Of a stretch of 64,000 nucleotides of DNA, positions 1 to 14,900 are shown piece after piece. The stretch's first letter is position 1; each line of letters begins with the position of its first letter. The stretch covers positions 199,728,052 through 199,792,051 of the forward strand of contig CP136067.1 of assembly GCA_032622095.1 (NCBI GenBank), written 5' to 3'. Under the pieces are notes generated by a model, which searched no databases, was not told where the DNA came from, and saw only the letters and a list, made by a program, of their open reading frames with translations. Made by a program: the position numbers and the translations under genes. This DNA is from Siphonodentalium dalli (taxonomy: Eukaryota; Mollusca; Scaphopoda; Gadilida; Siphonodentaliidae).

Positions 1-880
1 TCGATATAATTTGTTATTCACCCCATCGATATAATTTGTTACTCACCCCATCGATATAATTTGTTACTGACCCCATCGATATAATTTGTTACTGACCCCA
101 TCGATATAATTTGTTACTGACCCCATCGATATAATTTGTTACTGACCCCATCGATATAATTTGTTACTCACCCCATCGATATAATTTGTTACTCTCCCCA
201 TCGATATAATTTGTTACTCACCCCATCGATATAATTTGTTACTCACCCCATCGATATAATTTGTTACTCACCCCATCGATATAATTTGTTACTCACCCCA
301 TCGATATAATTTGTTACTCACCCCATCGATATAATTTGTTACTCACCCCATCGATAAAATTTGTTACTCACCCCATCGATATAATTTGTTACTCACCCCA
401 TCGATATAATTTATTACTGACCCCATCGATATAATTTGTTACTCACCCCATCGATATAATTTGTTATTCACCCCATCGATATAATTTGTTACTCACCCCA
501 TCGATATAATTTGTTACTCACCCCATCGATATAATTTGTTACTGACCCCATCGATATAATTTGTTACTGACCCCATCGATATAATTTGTTACTGACCCCA
601 TCGATATAATTTGTTACTCACCCCATCGATATAATTTGTTACTCACCCCATCGATATAATTTGTTACTCTCCCCATCGATATAATTTGTTACTCACCCCA
701 TCGATATAATTTGTTACTCACCCCATCGATATAATTTGTTACTCACCCCATCGATATAATTTGTTACTCACCCCATCGATATAATTTGTTACTCACCCCA
801 TCGATATAATTTGTTACTCACCCCATCGATATAATTTGTTACTCACCCCATCGATATAATTTGTTACTCACCCCATCGAT
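1..880 (-). repeat. 25-bp minisatellite built on the exon 13 splice donor
   Basis: About 35 copies of a 25-bp unit that on the minus strand reads GTGAGTAACAAATTATATCG followed by ATGGG: a donor, then a copy of the exon 13 tail. Most copies keep GTGAGT. Variants include GTCAGT (copies 3-6, 17, 22-24), GTGAAT (copies 1, 19) and AGAGT lacking the GT (copies 8, 27). The variant order recurs with a spacing of about 18 units (450 bp), showing a higher-order duplication. The array runs off the left edge, so its full length and the last exon are not seen. Confidence 0.97.
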
Positions 881-1038
881 ATAATTTGTTCTGTTGATCT
901 TTTCATTCTGTGAGTGAGCTCCATCATCACATGAACCCATCGGCAGCAACATGACATTTGTATTGGTCGCTTCCTGGAATGTCAGCGTCACTGGAATACT
1001 ACCTCCTTCTCTGGTTAGATCAGGTTCAGTGCCGTATA
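872..1038 (-). CDS. CNDP2: CNDP2 exon 13 (3' end sits in a tandem array)
   Basis: 55 codons: [39 protein letters not shown] and NRTNYIDG, with metal ligand H442 and the substrate-binding REGGSIP loop. Acceptor AACTCAG; the exon ends at GGG|GTGAGT. The final ~19 exon bases with the donor form the 25-bp repeat unit at 1-880. Confidence 0.95.
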
Positions 1039-4000
1039 CTGAGTTAGGAAAATAAATGTTATTATATTAACCATTTCAACACTGTTTAACCCTTTACCCA
1101 ACAAAACGCCCAAAACCGGCCAAATAAAGCTTCAACAGCCTAAAATATCTTCGGTCTGTCTCAATAGAACCATACAAATATGGATATCATTGGAACCGGC
1201 TCCTTGACCACATTGTGATAGTTACAGTTATGCCCTGTGCCAATGCATTCTCTTATATATGCGAGTCGACCATAGGTCGCCTCGCATATATAAGAGAATG
1301 CATTGGCCTAACACTTTTTACCATTTTTTCTTACATTCTTTAACAATTTTATAATTTTTAATGTGTTAAGCCAATGCATTCTCTTATATATGCGAGGCGA
1401 CCTATGGTCGACTCGCATATAAAAGAGAATGCATTGGCACAGGGCCCTTCTGTTGGGTAAAGGGTTAATTCCATTCTAATGTAATAATACTCTGGGCTCC
1501 CAAACTCTAATGTACATGTTTTTAACTGTTTAGTTCTATGTTAAAGTGGTATATCACTTCCCAGCAAATTCTATATGGATTTCACAGGGGGTGTCAAACA
1601 ATTTTTCCGGCATGAATGAGGGGGTGGGTGGATAATCAAGAGGACCCAATAGCAATTTTTTCTGCAGCTCAAAAATAATTTTCCTCCAGATTTTTCAACT
1701 ATTATTGGCCTTAAAGTCCAGCTGAACTGTAACCTAATTTGAGTATTGATATATCATCCCGTGTGTATCTAAGTCCCCTTAACACAAATCCGCAAAAAAT
1801 CCCGTCAAAATATCCTGCAATTATTTTTTATATCTTGGGAACGAAACAGTCGCCGAAGATTTGTTTTCATTTTGCACTGCGCGCACATGGCTACTGGAGG
1901 AGCACGTGACATGACATCACGGAGGGATCACAAACGCACAGTTCTGCTTTGCGTCATTGGCAACGTGCGGCTACAATGGCGGGTCAGCGCTAACGTTGTA
2001 AAGATGATTTTGATCTTGCTGCATTCGAGCCTGATGACAATGATCCTCCACATATCGGCGAGAGACCGGTGACCGACGATCCGACAATATATCATCGCAC
2101 CCATGGACCATGCATTTGCACCGGTTCCCCCTCTTTCGGACCAAAAGTAGAAAGATAGGCTGCTGTACTAAATACCCCTATATGTCAGTCTATGTCACTC
2201 ATTAGCAATCACTGCCATGCCATGGTAAGCTCATCACATACATCAACATGTAATAGGTAGTTAATAGGAAACAGACAGTAAGTGGTGAAAAACAATTCTT
2301 CAACAAACAAAAATGAAGGTATTTTGTGTCCACTTATAATTTTATACACCCATAAATGAAAAAATAACATTTGTACATATATCAAAACCTGTAATCCATT
2401 CATTGTAATATATAAATCTCTACATTCTCCTCCAACTTGTTTTAAAAAGTTTGAGTGGTAATCGTCAATGAGTATTTAGTAAAGAAAGTGATAAAGAGTG
2501 TTCATCACTACTTATTCTTGATATGGTACAAATAAACAGCCCTGTTAATTATCGTCGGCTATTGGTTGAGCTGAGGCAAATACCAAGGCAAAAATGATAT
2601 TTTTAAAAATATAATATATATTTCCTTAAAGAAAGCCTGAACACTGAACTATATGGATAGATGTCCTGCGTTTGTAAAACCATAGTAGAAAAGGGGTTAA
2701 CTTTTTGTGTGTGGTCGCCTACGGTACCTCGCGGTCTTGCTCGGATTAGTCACGCATGCGCAGTCCCAATATAACCGACTGAATCCGCCAGTTTATTTTC
2801 AACTCAATCAGGAGATTGGCGAGTTGCAGGGTTGGGAATGGCACTGCCATGGGAGGGCCCTATGATAGTTCAGTGTTCAGGCTTTCTTTAAGGAAATATA
2901 TATTATATTTTTTAAAAATATCATATTTCCACTAAAGGAAGCCGTTCACACTGAACTATATGGATTAGAATGCCACCCCAGGAGGAGGCACGAGCAATAA
3001 AGTTAATAGCCAAATTTTGGAGGGAATGCACTCTTCTAAAACAGATTGTACCTAAATATGAACTCTTTAATGAATCTGTTATGATTAGGTACGTGAAATA
3101 ACTCATATAATTAGAGTGCTATATTGCCCAAACATGTACCTCCCCCCCTTGTTTTTGGAAGCAACATCCCAGGTGGTGCCATTCAATTCAGAATTGCAAG
3201 CGAACCGAGCAATTCTCTGTTCTTCATCCGTCAGTTCTAAGAATCCAGCCGATTTTGAGATTCGAGGAGACTAACTCCCTCTCCGCCTTAGCGACATAAC
3301 GACCTGCACTGGAGGAGGCCCACTCCAAAGATGGCAAGACAACCAACATTAAGAGTTTAACTAACTGCTGTTCACCAATGCAAATGGCAGAAAACCTGAT
3401 GCCCAATCTATGGTACAGGTATCAAATGGAGAGCCCACCAGCCCCAATGGGTTATACAACTATAAGCGACTCAAGCCATCGGATCAGAGGGAGCCCCCAC
3501 CATCGCATGCTGCAGGTGGCCATGCCCAAGCTAATATCCTGGCCAAGCTGGAGGGTGGGGAGAGGTCATTTTTCTCCGATCCCTTCACGGAGGAGTGGCA
3601 GGCAAGGCCGTGTCGTTAATTCGATCGTGACCAGGGGGACTCGGCGCTTTACCTCATGGGTACGGCCCCTGCCCTACGCTTAAGCTGCCTAAGGCCATCC
3701 AGCCGGTGTCGATATGTACGCACTCGGTTATTTGGCAGCTTTAGCGCCCAGAACCGCTAGCGTCTGGTGGGGGCCAAATGGCCTGGAGGTCCCAAGTACC
3801 CCTGCAGCTCCACCAGACGTATCCCCACGAATTGGTTGAACCAACGAATTGATACGTCACCGGAGGAGCGTTAACTGGTCCTGCCCTTAGAACAGTTATC
3901 ACACGTTCACATGTCCCTGAGGTACCTATGTATCACAATATACACATTGCGTATATATATATATAAAATGATATAATATATATATCCGGGGGATATACAT

Positions 4001-5941
4001 ATTAAGTTTTCCTCATGAGATCATGTCAGAAGGCCCTTCCAAAGCTGCGCCCATCAATCTAATGGGCGGAGCCAGATCACAGCTCCCTGTCATGATCCAA
4101 CGTATCACTAAATATAGATATACAACCCCACAGAGAACATGTCTCATGTCTCTGAGGTACCTATGTATCACCGTTTCACAAGATATCATTGCAGAAACCC
4201 GGTGACACAAATCTTTCGCATATATAGATATATAAAATGATATAATAGATATATCATGGTGATATATAAGTCATCATGAGATCATGTCAGAAGACCCTAC
4301 TAAAGCTGCGCCCAACAATCCAATGGTCGGAGCCAGAGCAGAGATCCCTGGCACAATCCAATGTATCATTAAAGATATATATATAGCCCCTCAGAGAACA
4401 TGGCCGAACACTGCAGGTGACCAGAGCATCCGATGAGAAAGCAAACCGCTACTCTCAGGTGCCAAAACAATAGTGTCGGTACGAGTATTAATTTCGGAGA
4501 AATTTCCCAACGAGCACCATCCTTTGGAATGGAGACAGACAGCAAAATGTGCAATCACAAGTATTATGTTCAGCCTAAATCCACACACATTACTATTATT
4601 AGGCCATCACGACCACTAGGCACCTGAGAGCAGTCCGCGTTCCCAGCGGAATACCCACCGCGATCCGATTCTAAGAAATGAAGGTGCGCCTTCTACAACC
4701 GAAATCAGTTCAAATGATGTAAAATGTAGTCAGATGATGAACACAGGTAAATATTCACGGTCACCATACGGAATATTCAGGTCTGAGCCTCTGCCCCCCC
4801 CCAAACATGCAGCAGAACGACCTAGGTGTGTGATAGGTCGGTTAGTGTGAAGCATGCAGCAAACTAGGGGAAGACCCGCTCTAAAAATGGCTCCCCTAGG
4901 AAGGAAAGGAATGAAATTATCATCCTCCTAGTAAAGGATACACATCCCTTTATAATGTTGTTTTATTTTAATTTGAAGAGCCAAGATAGAGAGGAACTCC
5001 CCCGACCTAAGTGGTCCCGCTTATGGCATGTTTAAGGAAGAGAGGACAGCATAGACCGAAATGCGCAGTTGGCAGCATGGCTTCAGGCTCTTATGATCGG
5101 GCATCTGTGCCATGGGGATGGGATGCCACTCGAACGGGGTGGTCCCCTGCCTGCGTCTTAGGAAAGGTCGGTAATGCTGGTCAATGAGCTTCCTCGAAAG
5201 CTTAGCTGGACAGCGCAAACGTCTTTGCCTGTTTTATTGTCTATGTGCCAGATAATCAAATTGATATGGGCAATAGAAGTATGAAGAGCCATGCTGATGG
5301 CCTCTTGTCGGAAAGGCTATTGGCAGTGGTCGTGGGACACATGGCAATATAAATGCTTTCCATGTAAATATGCTTCATTCGTGTGTGAAGTATATTCGCC
5401 ATATCAACGGTATGAAAGGTCGGGACACGTATATATTTTAAAATTCATTGAGACTCCAACTAGTCCATGAATACCTTCAAAATACCTACCATGCCCTTTA
5501 TGAACAATACATGCTGTATTGGATGTACAGCCTGTTCTTGTACCAAGCTCACATTTGATATGGTTACTTGTCATAAATAATGTCTCCCCCCACCTTCCTC
5601 GTCTTGGAATACCACTGCTATTATATCGTTATTCATTGGGGAACGTCATCCAGGCCACGGTCTCCAGTTATTGCCAGTGGGCCAGTTACCTGGAGGGGTC
5701 AAGTCACCACGACTCTAAATACCTGTCAGGCTGGAATCATTCACATAATTGAATCAAGAAGGGGAAAGGTTGTTCAAACCAAAGTATCTTCAAATATATT
5801 TTTAGATAGTGAAACCATGAGTAAACACCGTCAGAGTGACGATAAGCCACTTGCCTTACTCTAGAGAATGCAAACCGGAGCACCCATGATTTGTAATTTT
5901 GTGTCCCAATTAGAGCCATATCCAGAATCGTAGTAATCCAG

Positions 5942-5972
<31 letters not shown>

Positions 5973-8900
5973 CTTCTTTTCGGTAAACCTACACAGGAAG
6001 GAAAGCAATTATGTTTGTATTCCGGAAGGAGACACCATTTTGTCGAGATACAACCCAGCAATTTTGAAAGGATGGGTTAATTTTTGGATACAATTCAGAA
6101 TAACTAAAATCTGGAATTGAGACAATAGTGAAACTGTCATCACGATTAATTTTAGTGTCATGCTTGCAATCATTAAATGCTAGCAGTTATAAATTTTGAC
6201 AGTGAAGTTGAAGCACTGTACGAGAATCGAATTATGTACTCAACAGAATTCTGACTCCTGTCAGATGTCAATCCCTGTCTGAAATTAATGACACTAACGA
6301 ATCTTAGTACGACAACAGTCATTATTTTTCTGATATTGATAAACTGTAGTCTGATAAATTCAAGCGTCGACCAACACATCTAAATCATAGGAGACATGTG
6401 TGACAGTATTAAAACAGAAAACACAAAGTATTTTGTGAAAGCATGTTGTTTAGATGAGATCTAGCGACTCCAGTAGTGTTCTGTAACATGCTCACACCTA
6501 GGTGTGTACATGTGCAGCGTAGGGCACCCACGACAACATACCTGAACAAGTGTTGTAATGGGGAAAATCGGCATTTGCATTCGGATTTTATTCAGTAATC
6601 TCAAATGGGACTTGTTAGCCTGACAAACTTGGTATCGGACCGAGTTCTGATTTCTGTCAGAATACCCTGACCAGGGTGCAATCCCCGGTCCGCTAGCACA
6701 TGGCTGAGATTGTTACATTGAAGGTGATGCTCCGTTACGAGAATCAAACCATGAACATAATTATAACACTTGTCCAATATCAATCTCTGTCAATTTATTA
6801 AAGTAATAATGACACTACTGTTTTTACATTGAATTGATAAACCCAGATGTAAATTGTAATCAACTTTTAAGTTCAAATGTGACCAACACATCTGGATCAG
6901 TTGTATTGAGCCATAAAACAACAAAGTATTATGAGAAAGAATGTAGTTCATAACATTATGATAAATAGCGTCAGTAGCGATGGTAATTATTGCTAAATAA
7001 ATGTCCACGCGTAAATAAATTCCCATGAAATTAGGAGACTTCCGGTAACAAACACGTGGCATTTTTTATATCTGACAAATTATATCATACCTTACATAAT
7101 TACATAGATGAATTGTTCACAATAGTCTATGCGCCTCGTAAGGCCTTGAAATGGCGGCTGATTATGGCGAAATGTCGATTTTCAGATTCGAAAAATATTG
7201 AGTCCGCCGCCTATTCGAAAACACGGAACAATTGTATGTTTTGAAGCGAAACGGTCCGTGAATTCGAAACAATAATTCTAAAAACTAACGCGTAGGCGAC
7301 CAGTAATTATTGTATCGATAAATTGAATTTGTTGTCTAGTTGTTAAACGACAAATTCGGAACAATACTCCCTTTAGACTTCTCTCTTTGGTAGCAGAAAA
7401 TAAACTGGCGGATTCAGTCGGTTATATTGGGACTGCGCATGCGTGACTAATCCGAGCAAGACCGCGAGGTACCGTAGGCGACCACACACAAAAAGTTAAC
7501 CCCTTTTCTACTATGGTTTTACAAACGCAGGACATCTATCCATATAGTTCAGTGTGAACGGCTTCCTTTAGCGGAAATATAAATTTTATCGGCTATTTTT
7601 TGGCTGATGAATAGTTCAAAACCTGGAAATATTTTGTGCAAAATTGAAACTAATTGCTGCAGATAATAACTTAGGATCGCACTGTGGGAGGCTGCAGACA
7701 ACAAAAAATAATTACTCCTGAGATAACAATGAATATCTTGATAATCAGCTTATTTAAGCCAAACCCAACCGAAGTCAGTCATGATAATTGACCAAGATGC
7801 AATTGTAAACTGTAAATATATGTGGATCCTGAGGAAATATTTCTGGCCTAGGCAGATTTCTACTAATTAACATAGCTGAATAAACAGTTTACAGACTCGC
7901 TGCTGTGTAGAAAGATGACAGTATTTTCTAAGAAATTTTATCCTTTTCATAAATTATGAAACACTTGCTGAAACAGGCTCCCTTTGGGAGCCTTAATCCC
8001 TTTGTGCACATGACAAACAATTCCAACTCTTGGACATAATATATATATACATACTATTTAGTAAATTAGTATGCTACTTCAATATATCCGCGTGCAAATA
8101 GGTTCATATTGGACCTAAATAATTTGATTATGGAATAAGCCCAGAGTGGACTTATACCTGTTATCCTGTTGGATGGTGGGGCCACAGTGAAAGCACATAT
8201 ATAAAGAGTGTACATCTGGTGTTGAACTAGGGCCATAGTGGACCTATACCCGTTATTCTGTTGGATGGTGTGGGCCACAGTGAAATACATATATAAAGAG
8301 TGTACATCTGGTGTTGAACTAGGCCCATAGTGAGCTTATTTGTTTTTTATTTATTTATTAAATTTTTTTAAATCAAAATTTTGAAAAACTAACACCGTTA
8401 TTACCCCTGCCATGGTACCCTGAATCACCACACCAAATTTGGTTGAATCCAGACAGACAGACCTTCTCCTAAGGTTTTCCTAAGTTTGTTCTAAATAAAT
8501 CTTATATAAATATAGATCAATATGAGTTTATTATGTATATGACAGCCTACATATATACCTCAGGAAGATAACACAGTGAAATAAATACAGGCATAAATTT
8601 AATGTTGATAATTTTATGGACCTTTAAATCTCACCTAATTTTGTAGCATTCTTAGCAGCGACATAATTTGGATGATCAACATTGCTGACCCATGGCTTGC
8701 CTCCATGCCCCATTGATACACTGAAATGAAACGAGTGTAATACATTGATGTTGATGCTCAATGGTATTATGATGATAACTCTATCACATGAACCTGTAAC
8801 ATCAATGGTATTATGATGATAACTCTATCACATGAACCTGTAACATCAATGGTATTATGATGATAACTCTATCACATGAACCTGTAACATCAATGGTATT

Positions 8901-11900
8901 ATGATGATAACTCTATCACATGAACCTGTAACATCAATGGTATTATGATGATAACTCTATCACATGAACCTGTAACATCAATGGTATTATGATGATAACT
9001 CTATCACATGAACCTGTAACATCAATGGTATTATGATGATAACTCTATCACATGAACCTGTAACATCAATGGTATTATGATGATAACTCTATCACATGAA
9101 CCTGTAACATCAATGGTATTATGATGATAACTCTATCACATGAACCTGTAACATCAATGGTATTATGATGATAACTCTATCACATGAACCTGTAACATCA
9201 ATGGTATTATGATGATAACTCTATCACATGAACCTGTAACATCAATGGTATTATGATGATAACTCTATCACATGAACCTGTAACATCAATGGTATTATGA
9301 TGATAACTCTATCACATGAACCTGTAACATCAATGGTATGATGATGATAACTCTATCACATGAACCTGTAACATCAATGGTATTATGATGATAACTCTAT
9401 CACATGAACCTGTAACATCAATGGTATTATGATGATAACTCTATCACATGAACCTGTAACATCAATGGTATTATGATGATAACTCTATCACATGAACCTG
9501 TAACATCAATGGTATTATGATGATAACTCTATCACATGAACCTGTAACATCAATGGTATTATGATGATAACTCTATCACATGAACCTGTAACATCAATGG
9601 TATTATGATGATAACTCTATCACATGAACCTGTAACATCAATGGTATTATGATGATAACTCTATCACATGAACCTGTAACATCAATGGTATTATGATGAT
9701 AACTCTATCACATGAACCTGTAACATCAATGGTATTATGATGATAACTCTATCACATGAACCTGTAACATCAATGGTATTATGATGATAACTCTATCACA
9801 TGAACCTGTAACATCAATGGTATTATGATGATAACTCTATCACATGAACCTGTAACATCAATGGTATTATGATGATAACTCTATCACATGAACCTGTAAC
9901 ATCAATGGTATTATGATGATAACTCTATCACATGAACCTGTAACATCAATGGTATTATGATGATAACTCTATCACATGAACCTGTAACATCAATGGTATT
10001 ATGATGATAACTCTATCACATGAACCTGTAACATCAATGGTATTATGATGATAACTCTATCACATGAACCTGTAACATCAATGGTATTATGATGATAACT
10101 CTATCACATGAACCTGTAACATCAATGGTATTATGATGATAACTCTATCACATGAACCTGTAACATCAATGGTATTATGATGATAACTCTATCACATGAA
10201 CCTGTAACATCAATGGTATTATGATGATAACTCTATCACATGAACCTGTAACATCAATGGTATTATGATGATAACTCTATCACATGAACCTGTAACATCA
10301 ATGGTATTATGATGATAACTCTATCACATGAACCTGTAACATCAATGGTATTATGATGATAACTCTATCACATGAACCTGTAACATCAATGGTATTATGA
10401 TGATAACTCTATCACATGAACCTGTAACATCAAAATAGTTGTGTAATGGTTACATGCAACCCAGTAACGCTAAAATATTTGCCAGGTCATCATTATAATG
10501 ATTCAAGATTTAATCAAATACAAAGAACAAGAGTCACATAATGTATGTTTACTATATACCATAATAACCAACAGTATGTACTATATACCATAATCATTAA
10601 CAGTATGTACTATATACCATGAACATCAACAGTATGTACTATATACCATAATAACCAACAGTATGTACTATATACCATAATAACCAACAGTATGTACTAT
10701 ATACCATAATAACCAACAGTATGTACTATATACCATAATAACCAACAGTATGTACTATATACCATAATAACCAACCTGGCTTTCTTTTGCCAAAGAAAAT
10801 ACAGTAACGGCCTATATAATCGACCCCTAAACCACAGCAGAATTATGGGAAATTGTTCAGGATTTAGTCGGTAATATGGCTTGCTGCCATTCATCGGAAA
10901 GCTCTCATTTAATATGGCAACAAGCCATATTTCCGACTAAATCCTGAAAAATTTCCCATAATTCTTCTGTGGTTAAAGGGTCATATACTTTGAGCATTAC
11001 TGAAGTCTGCAACATTACCACAATGTGATTAAAATTATGGTATCCTCTCATGATCACGTGGTAACTATACACACAGGGCATAATTCGATGTTGGGGAAAT
11101 TCCCTGGGATTTTATTAAAAGTAAAACGAAAGAGCAAAGTATGTTAAAAGTTGACAAAGTTTTACACGTGGTACAACATTGCATCAGTCATGGTCTTATA
11201 AATCATATTTGGTTGACAACATGATCAATAATAAATCAATATTTATAATATATGGATAATATCATTGACTTCCCAATAGGAAATTTGGCAATGTAAAAAT
11301 TATGTCACTACCCTACAGTATTGCCCTAAGTAATCAACCCCTTAACCACAACAGAATTATGGGTAACTTTTCAGGATTTAGTCGGAAATATGGCTTGTTG
11401 CTTGTTGCCATATTTCTGACTAAATCCTGAAAGTTACCCATAATTCCTCTGTGGTTAAGGGGTCAATTACTTAGGGCATTACCCTATATGATAATCCATG
11501 AAACATAAGATATGACTGTGAGACAAACTAAACAAAAGGAACGCAAAACACGATAGTTATTGGGGAATGCTCAGAATTATTTGTTTACAGAATTACTATT
11601 AAAATCATGCAACTGTGGCTCTGGAGCCTAAGGTAATCAAGCCTGCAAATAGTGTGTCTCTTATTTGCAGAATGAGGTTCACAGAGGGTGAATTTTGTGA
11701 GGTTATCCTGCACGACAGGATAGCTTTTCACAAATTCACCCTATGTGAACCTCATTCTGCTTAAGCCTCAACTGCTGCTATGGGAGACCTACGATCATAT
11801 TAAAGTTGGTGATGTTCGTCCATTAGTCACCTTGACTATGCGTTTTATCTTCTGCAAATTAGGGGATATAGAAACTTCCCTGAAGGGAAAAAATAACTAG

Positions 11901-14900
11901 AACAATGTTAACATGAGACTATAGATACTTCCCAGAAGATGATGCCCAAGCATAATGAGGTCCCCCAGAGGGTGAATTTGGTGCATCACTAAATTCACCT
12001 TCTGGGGACCTCATTCTGCAAATGACAGACACACTATTTGCAGGCTTGAGGGTAATAGGGTATTAGAAAACGAATGTACAATCTTATTGAAAGAATTAAG
12101 ATGTAATGTTTCATTGGTGAATTTAGGAGTGACCTCCACTCATTAAGACTTTCTATAATAAATAATCATTGACTCTTAGGAAATGTACAGATAATAAGTT
12201 CAACAAAGAAAAGCAAGGCAGTTAACCCTTCCTGAAATTTTGCTAAAACCATGTGCCAATGAATTCTCTTATACATGAGATGTATAAGTGAATGCAGTGG
12301 CATATGATCTTTAATGCTGAACCAACTAGAGGTGTGACTGTCCCAATGGGACTACGGATACCCCCCTGTTTTTAAAATACTAAGATGTTTCACAGGTCAG
12401 TAAACATTTAGTTAAAATAATAAAATAACAGTTCCCATTGCAGGTGTACAACCATAACCCTAATCTTAAACCTATTGACCGAAAAATGTAGGAATAAAAG
12501 CTTGGACAAAATTATGTATGTTGCGAACAAATTTCTAAGTCGAAAAAGGGGAATAACTCCACACAAAAAATGTCGGACAGACGTCATAATCGCAGGTGCA
12601 CAAGTTCCCATGGTACTAAATATCTGTGCCACCTTTTAAAAAATTGACCGAAAAATGTAGGAACAAGACAGTCAATGACTGTGGGGTCGCTCACCAGACT
12701 GCAAAGACTGATAAGACTGGGACTCTGGAGACCACAACAGTCAGAACTTTTCATAATCACTTTAAAAGAAGTAGATCTAAACAGGATATGTGGCCAAATT
12801 ACCAAATGTACACTACTGATCTTTGGCAACTCAATAAAAACAACATGTCCACAGGTTATTATACTGGATAAGTTGATAATACAATGTTTTGGAGCTTGCT
12901 CTTTCAAATGGTATATAATATGCCATATATTTTATATAATGTAATCTGGGGGTTAAAAAATTAAGTAGTTTACTATTTTATCTTCATTTTAGTCTATATA
13001 ATTAATTTTGAGAAAACAAATTACATCTCATTGAACAAATCTGCTAATTCCACCCCCTCAACCCATGGGGACATCCCTGCAAGAATAGGACATCTGTGAT
13101 TTATTGGATGCTTGTCTACATTTGCCTAACAATATTTCCTTAACCTTGAAAGCCAGTGCATTCTCTTAGGTGAGGCTACCTATGGGACACTCACATATAT
13201 CAATGGTCTATTATTTTATATTCATTTTATTTTAGTATATGTAATTGGTTTTGGAAAAACAATTACATCTCAATGAACAAATCTGAGAAATTTGCCCCCT
13301 CCCCAAACATATGTGGGGACATCCCTGCGAGAATAGGACATGTGTGATTTATTTGGATGTCTGACTATATTGGCCTAACAATATTTCCTTGATCTTGAAC
13401 CCCAGTGTATTCTCTTATATATAGGAGAATACACTGGTGCAGGGTCTTTATTGCTGTACCAGCATAGCTCTGGTAATGAAATGGTTAATACTAATACTAT
13501 TATAAAATGTGTACACTGTCAAACAGTTAGGGTTGTATTTGAGATTGCTGTAAACACATAGGATTAAATTTCATTCACACACATCTTTCTCTCTCAGCCT
13601 GATAAATGTGGATATTGAGATAAAAGTTAATTACTTTATAATGACTGGACACACAGCTGTGAGCACTGTGAGAATTAAGGCTGGTCAGTTCCTGGCATGT
13701 CATATAACTAAAGTGTAAGGCTTTTAATGGGGTGAACCTTGCAGGGATCTCTGGTGTGGGGTGGCAGGGACATGCAGTGGTGGGGGAGGTGGGGTGGAGG
13801 GGGGGGCAAGGGTTTAAAACAAGGATTTGAATTAACTTTTTTTAAAGAGTTATGTCCCTGGGCCCTGGCTCTGCCCCTATTTGACCCAGTGACCCCATTT
13901 GAACAAATCTGAACCCCAGTCACACAAGGACTCTCCATACCAAATGTAAGCTAAATCGGTCAAATGGTTCAAAAGAAGAAGTCATTCTAAGAATTACTAT
14001 GGAGGAAGAGTTATGGCCCTGGTAACCTGGTGACCTCATTTTAACAAATCTGAATCTGAGTCAACTAGGGAACATCCACACGAAATATGAATCCATACGG
14101 CCTTATAGTTCAGTAAAAGAAGTCGTTCTAAGAATTACTATGGAGGAATAGAGTTATGGCCCTGCTTTCACAACTATTCCACCCAGTGACCTCATTTGAA
14201 CAAATCTGAATGTGATTCACCTAGGGAACATCCACACCAAATATGAACACGTTAAGTCTTACGGTTCGGGACGAGAAGATGATTGTTGACGGACGGACAG
14301 ACGGACGGATGGCCAGACGGACGGACGGACGGACGACGAGTGATGACTATAGCTCCCATGGTGGTTGATGTCTGTGCCAAGTTTCATGGAAATTGATCAA
14401 AAAACGACTGAGAAAAACTCCAGGCAAATTTGTGTCCACGGATGGACGACGGACGACAGACAACGGCCAACGGAAGACAGACGGACAAGCTGACTCCAGT
14501 ATACCCCCCCTAACTTCGTTGCGGGGGGTATAATGAAGCTCCTGTCATGAAAGGGTTAAGGTGGTTGAACACAGTGATGGAAGCAGCAGGGATGTCACTG
14601 GATCAGTGACTGAGGGCTGGCAGCGAAAAGTCACCAGGAGTCGCAAGCGACTTGATGGTACCTAACAACATATACTCACTTGAGGTTATTAGGAGTACCC
14701 CTGTCACTATGGACCTTTTTGATGTGCTCTTTGACTAATCTCTCTATTTCGTCTGGAAGCTGATCGGGTACGAGTCTGACAGAGAATTTTCCAATCACCT
14801 TTCTTGGAATGACAGTCTTAGCCCCGGTCTCACTAAATGCTCCCTCGATGCCTAAAGATGGGATCAAATGAGGAGATTAACAAGCCTAAAGATGGGATCA

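Larger units (their letters stand above)
2925..7580. mobile_element. 4.7-kb DNA element with inverted ends, non-autonomous
   Basis: Left end at about 2927 (TTTCCACTAAAGGAAGCCGT and following GAACTATATGG) is the inverse of 7540-7578 (CCATATAGTTCAGTGTGAAC). The paired ends imply one mobile unit. No transposase could be recognised: the longest open frames (3378-3683 and similar) show no known domain. It contains a two-copy ~240-bp direct repeat and a 30-bp C homopolymer. Confidence 0.6.

Noticed and set aside
1-880. CRISPR-like repeat array
   Set aside because: Units are contiguous with no unique spacers, and the window is plainly eukaryotic.
3378-3683. 101-codon open frame as a possible gene or transposase piece
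   Set aside because: Low-complexity Pro/Arg/Ser composition, overlapping frames on both strands, no recognisable domain.
8760-10432. CRISPR-like or protein-repeat array
   Set aside because: Pure tandem repeat without spacers and without an open frame on either strand.
12584-12944. Several overlapping open frames of 80-107 codons
   Set aside because: They lie in a decayed TTAA foldback element also found at 62743-63223, and no protein family is recognisable.
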